Assembly: GCA_017555925.1 (NCBI GenBank)
Contig: JAFZFL010000044.1
Span: 1-8,877 of the forward strand
Direction of reading: 5' to 3'
Length of the DNA stretch: 8,877 bases
Origin: Bacteroidales bacterium
GTDB taxonomy: Bacteria > Bacteroidota > Bacteroidia > Bacteroidales > UBA932
Below the pieces are notes generated by a model. It worked only from the letters and a program-made list of their open reading frames with translations. It was not told the origin of the DNA and did no database searches. Position numbers and translations under genes: made by a program. Positions 1 through 5,181 of this stretch are shown piece by piece (the stretch's first letter is position 1; every line of letters starts with the position of its first letter).

Positions 1-1
1 A

Positions 2-159
2 ATTGGGATTTGCTGACACTCCGCTTCTCGCCTGACTATTGTATCTTGCCGTTGTCGCTAAACTGCAAAACTCGCTCCGCTCAAACAGTTGCAGTTTTCT
101 ACACTCCCCGGCTTCATACAATACGTCGCTCGAAGAAGTCCGTTTACAGCAAATCCAAT
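2..159. repeat. Imperfect long palindrome (fold-back intergenic repeat)
   Basis: The left and right halves are imperfect reverse complements of each other around a centre near 79-80. Matching blocks occur in the right order. ATTGG(G)ATTTGCTG at 3-15 pairs with CAGCAAATCCAA at 147-158, CTTCT at 24-28 with AGAAG at 134-138, TATTGTAT at 37-44 with ATACAATA at 116-123, GCCG at 48-51 with CGGC at 109-112, and AAACTGCA at 60-67 with TGCAGTTT at 90-97. No transposase or convincing gene overlaps it. This is what a palindromic intergenic repeat or a small non-autonomous element would look like. The copy number in the genome cannot be judged from one window, and the left edge may be cut by the window boundary. 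Confidence 0.6.
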
Positions 160-348
160 AATGCGCAAGGGGTTCTGAAAAACTTCTATTTTTCCGCAAT
201 TCAATTGCCACATCAACCATTGCTGAAGTTACATGGTGTAAACAGGCATATAAATCCCTTAATATATATAACTCTAATAAGAAAAAGATTCCACAGTAAA
301 GTTAATCAAAAAGATCAATACTACGGAATCTTTATTCTGCCTAAAATC
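160..348. other. Intergenic region with no recognised gene
   Basis: This AT-rich stretch lies between the palindrome and the 3' end of the small minus-strand gene. Reading frames through it on the plus strand are low-complexity and have no sign of a protein family. The only structure seen is a weak pair of 6-nt arms, AAAGAT at 310-315 and ATCTTT at 328-333. On the minus strand the second arm runs into a short T tract, so this could be a weak terminator for the 349-606 gene. The stem is short and AT-only, so I do not call it separately. Confidence 0.4.
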
Positions 349-606
349 CTATTTTATTGGATCACCATTCTCATCCAAAGCATATTCACCCTTTCCACAA
401 GAAGCACATACACAATGAAACGGATAACCTTGAAGATCATATGCTACCATCCAATTATCATCCCAGCATCTTTGACATTCAAATCCCATCTGAATTGGTC
501 CAAAATAGTTAAACCTTGGCATTACTGTCGCAGCCACTAATGAAGTAAAAGCGAACAACGACAATGTAAAAATCAACATTCTCCTGTTAATAAATAATTT
601 TTTCAT
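349..606 (-). CDS. Small exported cysteine-rich protein, unknown function
   Basis: An 85-residue protein of no family I recognise. It begins with a basic stretch (MKK, then RR at 8-9) and a hydrophobic run at about 10-26 ending in VAA, which suits a signal peptide or one membrane anchor, so export is inferred. The remaining part is short and carries five cysteines as CxxC (44, 47) and CxCxxC (65, 67, 70), separated by an aromatic segment rich in W and Y. The pattern could bind a metal or form disulfides. The C-terminus is acidic (ALDENGDPIK). The ATG at 604-606 is chosen because AAGGAG lies 6 nt upstream, a stronger ribosome site than elsewhere in the window. A near-consensus -7 site (TATCTTTA, minus strand, 639-646) could drive it, but no -33 site was seen. 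It lacks the NVEAL motif of small secreted Bacteroides peptides. It has no operon partner in view. Confidence 0.7.
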   Translation of the reverse strand: MKKLFINRRMLIFTLSLFAFTSLVAATVMPRFNYFGPIQMGFECQRCWDDNWMVAYDLQGYPFHCVCASCGKGEYALDENGDPIK

Positions 607-610
607 AATA

Positions 611-661
611 TCTCCTTAAAAAAATTACACATTGAAGATAAAGATAACTTTTTTAAGGAAA
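611..661 (-). promoter_or_regulatory. RNA hairpin that would bury the ribosome binding site of the 349-606 gene
   Basis: TCCTTAAAAAA (613-623) and TTTTTTAAGGA (649-659) are perfect 11-bp inverted repeats. In minus-strand RNA the pairing extends on both sides (611-628 with 644-661) to about 18 continuous pairs, including three G-U pairs, around a 15-nt loop. The whole AAGGAG sequence (complement of 612-617) lies in the 3' side of the stem, just before the ATG at 606. This suggests translational control, but only if transcription starts upstream of 661. If the weak -7 site at 639-646 is the real promoter, the 5' arm would not be transcribed. Confidence 0.45.
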
Positions 662-710
662 AATGTCCCAGGATGTCCAAGATTAGGATGTTCAGATTAT
701 TTATAAGATA

Positions 711-823
711 TTCACGAAAGGTGGAAAACTGCCGATTTTTCCCTTTCGAGAGCAGATTAAGAGCAAATGATGAATTTTGTGTTCGCGAAAGGCAAAAGAC
801 GGCTAATTTTTTCCTGTCGGGAA
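711..823. repeat. Pair of related palindromic 42-nt units
   Basis: Units at 711-752 and 782-823 align without gaps at about 30 of 42 positions. They share TTCnCGAAAGG at the left, a central C-rich/AT segment, and TTTTTnCCTnTCG at the right. Each is also a fold-back. In the first unit 715-728 pairs with 736-748, with one bulged base and one G-T pair, around loop CTGCCGA. The second unit has the same form with more mismatches. They lie 71 bp apart in a gene-free region upstream of the small cysteine-rich gene. Confidence 0.5.
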
Positions 824-840
824 CATATTTTTTGCGGTCA

Positions 841-882
841 TGTTTTTTCAATTGCTCCACCTGTTTTTTCAATTGTTCCCAC
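841..882. repeat. 21-nt tandem duplication
   Basis: Two adjacent 21-nt copies (841-861 and 862-882) both begin with TGTTTTTTCAATTG and differ at 3 positions. The region appears non-coding. Because the unit is a multiple of three, a minus-strand frame reads EQLKKQV EQLKKHD, which looks like two coiled-coil heptads. That frame starts only at a TTG just after a stop codon and has no other support. Confidence 0.5.
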
Positions 883-921
883 AGAAGCTGCAACCAGACA
901 CAAACCTACACCCAGCCCCAG

Positions 922-1016
922 ATGGCATTACATTATGACGCCATTATGATGCAAATGCATGACGCAAATGGCATTATGCAAAATGAGGGCTATAATAATG
1001 AAAAATGAGGGCTATA
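922..1016. repeat. Cluster of short degenerate direct repeats
   Basis: CATTATGACGC (931-941) is followed directly by CATTATGATGC (942-952), then by diverged units AAATGCATGACGC (953-965) and AAATGGCATTATGC (966-979). After these come two copies of AAAATGAGGGCTATA (980-994 and 1002-1016). The unit length drifts between 11 and 15 nt, so this is not a CRISPR array. Together with 624-921 it makes up a stretch of about 450 bp between the two minus-strand genes that holds repeats but no gene I can support. Confidence 0.45.
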
Positions 1017-1038
1017 CCGTCAAGTATGAGCCCTCATT
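1001..1038 (-). terminator. Intrinsic terminator after the peptide transporter gene
   Basis: AATGAGGGCTATA (1004-1016) pairs with TATGAGCCCTCATT (1025-1038) with one bulged base and an 8-nt loop. In the minus-strand transcript the hairpin begins 26 nt after the transporter stop codon and ends in five T residues. A second copy of the left arm at 982-991 could pair with the same right arm as an alternative. Confidence 0.6.
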
Positions 1039-1064
1039 CCTAAATTTATGTTATAAAGATATTA

Positions 1065-2624
1065 CTATGCAGTAACTTTCTCCAACCATTTAACCATTCC
1101 AAGCATTACGCCCATTGATACAAGACATACTGCCAAGAATACGGTCCAGCATTGCCAGATTGGCCAAGCGTTGTACATAAGTGGGCCAATCCACAATAGA
1201 AGGTTACCAAGAGCGGTAGCTGTAAGCCATAGACCCTGGCATAGACCAAGTAGGTTTTTAGGAGCTACTTTTGATACGAATGACAATCCAAGTGGAGAGA
1301 TGAACAACTCTGCTACTGTTAGGAAGAAGTAAGTTACGATAAGTACCCACCAGTGCGCTTTATGAGCCATTTGCTCTGCAATTGGAAGCGCTTTGTACTC
1401 GTTTGCAGATGGATAACCTTTCATTACTGAGAAGATAGCAAGGAACAAGAATGCCAAACCTGCAATGAACATACCTATAGCAATCTTTCTTGGAGTTGAA
1501 ATCTCTTTGCCTCTCTTTGCAAGAGCGCCAAAGATAAACATGATTACCGGTGTTAGGGTAATTACGAAGAATGGGTTGATAGCTTGCCAGATCTCAGGAG
1601 CAACAGCAGATGAGTCTACAAAGTCACGTGCGAAGAATGAAAGTGACATACCGTTCTGGTGGAATGAGAACCAGAAGAAGATAACAATACCCAATACTGC
1701 AAACAATGCATACATTCTCTGTTTGATCTCTTTTGCCATAGCTGCTTTCTCTTCAGCTGTATACTCAACACTTTTAGCTGCAACTTTCTTTGCAGGAGTA
1801 GGGAAAGTGTTTTGAGAAATGAAGAAAATTACCAATGAGATTACCATTGCAACAACTGAAGCGATGAATGAGTAGTGGATACCCTCATTGAAGATCTGCA
1901 AGTATTGCTGGCAAGATGCAGCCATATCTGCAACCTGACCGCCAGCTGCAACCAATAGAGCCTCCAAGTTAGCCAATGCCTCAGGAGCCATTGCGCTTGC
2001 ATTGTTGATGAACTCATGGCAAAGTGCAGGAAGCTGTGCATTGTAAACCAAACCGTTTGTACCCAACCACCATTGGCGTAGAACAGGAGCTACGAAAGGT
2101 GCAATAAGACCACCAACGTTAATGAATACATAGAAAATCTGGAAACCTGAGTCGCGTTTGTCTTTTGCAATCTTAAGAGCCTCAGGACCCTCTTTTGCAG
2201 CCTCAGCCTCAAAATTGTCATACATCTGACCTACGATAGCCTGCAAGTTACCTTTGAAAAGACCGTTACCGAATGCAATAAGGAACAAAGCAAGACAAGT
2301 AAGTGAAAGCAACCATGTAGTGTTACCTGCAGTTGCCAAAATAGGAATGGATAGGATAATGTATCCTGTAGCCATAATTACAAGACCGGTTTTGATGGTG
2401 CCCTTGTAATTTTGTGTACGGTCTGCAATAAGACCACCAACAAGGCTCAAAATGTAGATACCTGCATAGAAGCATGAGTAGATTGTTCCACTCGCGCCCT
2501 CGCTCAAACCAAATTTAGAACACAAGAACAACACCAATACTGCATTCATAATGTAGTAACCGAAGCGCTCTCCCATGTTACTCAAAGCAGCTGCAAGCAG
2601 CCCTTTAGGATGATTTTTAAACAT
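1065..2624 (-). CDS. POT/PTR2-family proton-coupled oligopeptide transporter
   Basis: An inner-membrane transporter of the major facilitator superfamily, expected to import di- and tripeptides with protons. It has 519 residues and about 12-14 hydrophobic helices. Seen in order: HPKGL at the N-terminus, NMGERFGYY at 16-24 (the family's ExxERF site), ADRT at 67-70, GNGLFKGN at 119-126 with the conserved lysine, the signature FYVFINVGG at 164-172, FHQNG at 321-325, and AELFISPLGLS at 438-448 with the conserved TM10 glutamate at 439. An alanine-rich insert of about 50 residues (196-246) lies between helices. The ATG at 2622-2624 is chosen over an in-frame ATG at 2693 because family homology begins there and because a -7 promoter site at 2701-2708 would put the transcript start at about 2694. 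No Shine-Dalgarno is seen. The first glutamate of ExxER is Asn16. I believe this is common in Bacteroidota members, so substrate range is uncertain. Confidence 0.93.
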   Translation of the reverse strand: MFKNHPKGLLAAALSNMGERFGYYIMNAVLVLFLCSKFGLSEGASGTIYSCFYAGIYILSLVGGLIADRTQNYKGTIKTGLVIMATGYIILSIPILATAGNTTWLLSLTCLALFLIAFGNGLFKGNLQAIVGQMYDNFEAEAAKEGPEALKIAKDKRDSGFQIFYVFINVGGLIAPFVAPVLRQWWLGTNGLVYNAQLPALCHEFINNASAMAPEALANLEALLVAAGGQVADMAASCQQYLQIFNEGIHYSFIASVVAMVISLVIFFISQNTFPTPAKKVAAKSVEYTAEEKAAMAKEIKQRMYALFAVLGIVIFFWFSFHQNGMSLSFFARDFVDSSAVAPEIWQAINPFFVITLTPVIMFIFGALAKRGKEISTPRKIAIGMFIAGLAFLFLAIFSVMKGYPSANEYKALPIAEQMAHKAHWWVLIVTYFFLTVAELFISPLGLSFVSKVAPKNLLGLCQGLWLTATALGNLLLWIGPLMYNAWPIWQCWTVFLAVCLVSMGVMLGMVKWLEKVTA

Positions 2625-2700
2625 AAATAGTATTTTTAGGTTAATATTAATAATTGATTTTTCTCCAGTGCATAAAAAGTGTAAGTAACACAAAAACGAA

Positions 2701-2730
2701 CAAAGATAAGAAAAAGAGAGAGTTTACAAA
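2701..2730 (-). promoter_or_regulatory. Bacteroides-type promoter for the peptide transporter
   Basis: Read on the minus strand, TATCTTTG (complement of 2701-2708) matches the Bacteroides -7 consensus TAnnTTTG exactly. TTTG (complement of 2727-2730) matches the -33 element, with an 18-nt spacer. The predicted start is near 2694, giving a leader of about 70 nt to the ATG at 2624. Confidence 0.6.
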
Positions 2731-2738
2731 AAAATAAA

Positions 2739-2746
2739 TACCTTTG
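2739..2746 (+). promoter_or_regulatory. -7 promoter element for the acyltransferase gene
   Basis: TACCTTTG is an exact TAnnTTTG match. It would start transcription at about 2753, giving a short leader of about 15 nt before the ATG at 2768. No good -33 TTTG is present at the expected distance. That region (about 2712-2718) lies inside the spacer of the opposing minus-strand promoter. Confidence 0.5.
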
Positions 2747-2767
2747 TACCTCATAATTCGTTTATTT

Positions 2768-3763
2768 ATGCAGAAAATTGCCGGATATCTCTTATGGTGG
2801 TTTCTTTATGCAATCTCCTTTATTCCTAAGGGGGCATTCTACCTTTTGTCTGATATTTTTGCATTTTTGATGAGATGCGTATTCAAATACCGCACCTCAA
2901 CAGTAGCAATCAATCTGGCAAGAAGTTTCCCGGATCTCAAATATGACCAGCTTCAAAAGATAACAAAGGAGTATTACCATTATATGTGCGATATCTTTAT
3001 GGAGAGTGTCTGGGCCATAAGCGCATCTCCAAAGCAGCTCTGCAAAATGGTAACCGTAAAGAATCCCCAGCTAATGGATGATATGTGTGCAAGGCATAAT
3101 AAAATTATTGTAATGCTCGGACACAGAGGTAATTGGGAACTTATTGGGGCTTTTTGCGGAGAAAAGCACAACCGCAAGCCGGAGAGTTTTGCCAATTGCA
3201 GAATTATGTTGGGTTATAAAAAAGCGAACAGCGCAGTCTCAAACTTCATCTTTGAAAAGATGAGAATGCACGAATATGCCAAATTCGGAAACAAAGGACA
3301 TATTGTCTCTTCAAACTCACTTTTGCGCGAAATAGTGAAAGACAAGCAGAAAAGCATCTATGTTTTCATTGCAGACCAGTCGCCGCTGCTGGCCCGCACG
3401 GTTACCAGCTTCCTCAACCAGAAGACTCTTATGTTTACAGGCGCAGAGGACATAGCGGCAAAATTGGATCTACCAGTTGTCTTCCTTGATATTGACCGTA
3501 TTGCGAGAGGACGTTATGAAATATCATTCTCCACAATTACAGAATCTGCAGCCAAAGAGCCAAAAAGATATATCACCCGAGAGTATGCGAGACTGCTTGA
3601 AGAGGGAATAATGGCAAACAAGTATAATTGGCTATGGAGTCACAAACGGTGGAAAAGGGATTTGACTCCTCAGGAGGAGCAGGAGTTTGCAGAGCTTTCC
3701 ATTATGGCCCGACAGATTTCCCATGACAAGATTTTAGATAATTCAACACACTCTTCAGAATGA
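2768..3763 (+). CDS. LpxL/HtrB-type lipid A (KDO2-lipid IV) acyltransferase
   Basis: A membrane-associated enzyme of the lysophospholipid/lipid A acyltransferase family, which transfers a secondary fatty acyl chain onto a lipid A precursor at the inner face of the cytoplasmic membrane. It has 331 residues, close to the usual 300-330. There is an N-terminal hydrophobic segment (about 4-35), then the family-typical NLARSFPD (49-56), the catalytic HX4E box HRGNWE (His119, Glu124), and later IADQSP. The C-terminal part ends in a basic W-rich segment (WLWSHKRWKRD), also typical. The ATG at 2768 is preferred to an upstream in-frame TTG at 2744, because that TTG overlaps the predicted -7 promoter element and would not be transcribed. 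The gene overlaps the next one by 4 bp (ATGA), so they are probably translated together. Exact acyl position and chain length cannot be read from sequence. Confidence 0.9.
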   Translation: MQKIAGYLLWWFLYAISFIPKGAFYLLSDIFAFLMRCVFKYRTSTVAINLARSFPDLKYDQLQKITKEYYHYMCDIFMESVWAISASPKQLCKMVTVKNPQLMDDMCARHNKIIVMLGHRGNWELIGAFCGEKHNRKPESFANCRIMLGYKKANSAVSNFIFEKMRMHEYAKFGNKGHIVSSNSLLREIVKDKQKSIYVFIADQSPLLARTVTSFLNQKTLMFTGAEDIAAKLDLPVVFLDIDRIARGRYEISFSTITESAAKEPKRYITREYARLLEEGIMANKYNWLWSHKRWKRDLTPQEEQEFAELSIMARQISHDKILDNSTHSSE

Positions 3764-4812
3764 AAGCAGCAGTTGTAATCCTTAACTGGAACGGAATAGG
3801 TTTTCTTGAAAAATATCTTCCAGTACTCATTGAGCACACCCCTTCCGATAGCGGAACCATTATTGTTGCCGACAATGGTTCTACGGACGGCTCAATACAA
3901 ATGCTCAAGGAAAGGTTCAAGGAGGTCGAGCTGATTGAATTTGACCGCAACTATGGCTTTACAGGGGGGTATAACAGAGCTTTGGCACAGATTGAGGCCG
4001 AATATTTTGTGCTTATAAATTCAGATGTAAGGGTTAGTAAGGGATGGCTCGACACCATTATTGACTTTATGGAGAATACACCCGGGGCAGACATCTGTAT
4101 GCCTAAGGTTCTCTCCGAACTCCAACACGATACATTTGAGTATGCCGGAGCCTGTGGAGGCTTCATTGACTGTTATGGCTTTCCATTCTGCAGAGGCCGC
4201 ATTCTCTCTCACGTAGAGGTGGACAATGGCCAATATGATACTCCTATGGAGGTGTTTTGGGCAACCGGTGCCTGTATGGTTGTAAAGAGCAGCGTATGGA
4301 GAGAACTGGGAGGACTTGACGAATCCTTCTTTGCCCATATGGAGGAGATTGATTTCTGCTGGAGAGCCAAACTCCTCGGACACGAAGTTTGGGTAGTTCC
4401 GCAAAGTACAGTCTACCATGTTGGAGGAGGAACTCTGCCAAACAACTCTCCAAGAAAACTCTATCTGAATTACCGCAACAACCTTCTTATGCTCTATAAG
4501 AACCTGCCGTTCAGAGAGGATGACAATGGCGCACTTATAAGACGCAATTTCTTCCTTTTCAAGAGAATGTGTATAGACGGGCTGTCGGGATTAGCATATT
4601 TGTTACAAGGAAAGTGGCAATTCTTCAAGGCTGTATTGAATGCACATTCAGACTATAGAAAAATGAAAGGCGCGGCCAGAATTTCGCCACGCCTTATAAG
4701 CTATACAAATGCCTCTTCAAAGAATCTTACCGGTGCTTATGACAGAAGCATTATTTTAAAATTCTTTACCGGCAAACAGAGATTTTCCCAAATCAACTAT
4801 CATAAGGGATAA
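3760..4812 (+). CDS. Family 2 glycosyltransferase (rhamnosyltransferase-like)
   Basis: A GT-A fold enzyme of glycosyltransferase family 2, expected to add a sugar from a nucleotide-sugar donor to a cell-surface glycan or lipid-linked acceptor on the cytoplasmic side. It has 350 residues. Seen in order: the N-terminal nucleotide-binding strand with LNWNG (8-12), DNGSTDGS (38-45), NYGFTGGYNRA (64-74), NSDV at 87-90 in the metal-binding DxD position, WATGACMVV (167-175), and EEIDFCWR (195-202) with the likely catalytic acid residues, followed by His220. This layout matches WbbL-like rhamnosyltransferases, but the donor sugar is not provable. A C-terminal region of about 100 residues may contact the membrane. 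The start ATG overlaps the acyltransferase stop and there is no Shine-Dalgarno, so translational coupling is likely. The partner gene suggests a role in lipopolysaccharide or another surface glycan. Confidence 0.9.
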   Translation: MKAAVVILNWNGIGFLEKYLPVLIEHTPSDSGTIIVADNGSTDGSIQMLKERFKEVELIEFDRNYGFTGGYNRALAQIEAEYFVLINSDVRVSKGWLDTIIDFMENTPGADICMPKVLSELQHDTFEYAGACGGFIDCYGFPFCRGRILSHVEVDNGQYDTPMEVFWATGACMVVKSSVWRELGGLDESFFAHMEEIDFCWRAKLLGHEVWVVPQSTVYHVGGGTLPNNSPRKLYLNYRNNLLMLYKNLPFREDDNGALIRRNFFLFKRMCIDGLSGLAYLLQGKWQFFKAVLNAHSDYRKMKGAARISPRLISYTNASSKNLTGAYDRSIILKFFTGKQRFSQINYHKG

Positions 4813-4838
4813 CCTCTGCTACCAATATAAGTTAATCC
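4807..4838. other. Short convergent gap with weak inverted repeat across both stop codons
   Basis: GGATAAC (4807-4813) and GTTAATCC (4831-4838) are inverted repeats with one bulged base. They contain the stop codon of the glycosyltransferase and that of the PII-like gene, respectively. There is no T tract on either side. It may be a weak bidirectional stop signal or chance. Confidence 0.25.
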
Positions 4839-5122
4839 TCATCTATTGACCAGCTGAAGAATCTCAATCCCATAGCTTCCGATACAGAATCAAGCTCCTT
4901 CAATCTCTTTTTGAACTCCGGCACAAGGTTATCTTGAGCCATAACCAACAACGAGCCGTTAAGAGTTGGCCAAGCATGGCTGCCAAGATGAGGCTCACCT
5001 GTAAATGAACCCCTTCCTTTGGTAACATCCCAATAGGTGTATCCCTTGAGACCGCAAACATGCATAATCTCCATTATCTCCTCGTGATACGCCTGGTTAT
5101 ATGATATAAATACTGCTTTCAT
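4832..5122 (-). CDS. Small PII-like protein linked to RND efflux operon
   Basis: A 96-residue cytosolic protein with no signal peptide. The alternation of strands and helices (KAVFISYN, a helix over 11-22, a YTYWDVTKGRG strand-turn, LLVMAQ, a helix over 66-78, then LRFFSWSIDE) fits the ferredoxin-like fold of PII/CutA-type proteins. A motif GRGSFTGEPHLGSHAWPTLN (36-55) sits where PII proteins have their T-loop region. I recall similar short genes next to RND pump genes in other Bacteroidota, where they are usually annotated as hypothetical or PII-like. Effector and partner are unknown. It is the last gene of the efflux operon, 59 nt after the pump stop codon, with a GC-rich hairpin in between. 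No own promoter was seen. It converges on the glycosyltransferase gene with a gap of only 19 nt. A regulatory or sensing role for the pump is inference. Confidence 0.75.
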   Translation of the reverse strand: MKAVFISYNQAYHEEIMEIMHVCGLKGYTYWDVTKGRGSFTGEPHLGSHAWPTLNGSLLVMAQDNLVPEFKKRLKELDSVSEAMGLRFFSWSIDED

Positions 5123-5143
5123 AGTATTACAATTCTATTTTAG

Positions 5144-5167
5144 GCAGCCCGCCACAAAACGGGCTGC
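5144..5167 (-). terminator. Intercistronic GC-rich hairpin between pump and PII-like gene
   Basis: GCAGCCCG (5144-5151) and CGGGCTGC (5160-5167) form a perfect 8-bp stem with an 8-nt loop. On the minus strand the hairpin starts 14 nt after the pump stop codon and ends 21 nt before the PII-like ATG. It is not followed by a T tract (CCTAAAATAG), so it is not a classical intrinsic terminator. It could lower read-through or protect the upstream mRNA from 3' decay. Confidence 0.5.
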
Positions 5168-5181
5168 ATATTATCAATTCT

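Noticed and set aside
10..540. Plus-strand open frame of 176 codons
   Set aside because: It runs through the long palindrome and antisense to the small cysteine-rich gene. It has low-complexity content, no ribosome site and no family features.
603..893. Minus-strand open frame of 96 codons with heptad-like start
   Set aside because: It begins only at a TTG a few codons after a stop, crosses the palindromic repeats, and overlaps the ribosome site of the 349-606 gene.
673..1008. Plus-strand open frame of 111 codons
   Set aside because: It is made of the repeat units and ends in the terminator duplication. Its composition is unlike the real genes in the window.
841..1016. Possible CRISPR array
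   Set aside because: The repeats are short, directly adjacent and of drifting length, with no spacers and no cas genes.
2625..2693. N-terminal extension of the peptide transporter from an upstream ATG
   Set aside because: The extra residues do not belong to the family, and the promoter site at 2701-2708 would place the transcript start at this ATG.
2744..2767. N-terminal extension of the acyltransferase from a TTG
   Set aside because: The TTG lies within the -7 element TACCTTTG. The ATG at 2768 gives the normal family length.
4021..4453. Minus-strand open frames antisense to the glycosyltransferase
   Set aside because: The plus-strand frame carries all family motifs. The antisense frames have no recognisable domain or ribosome site.
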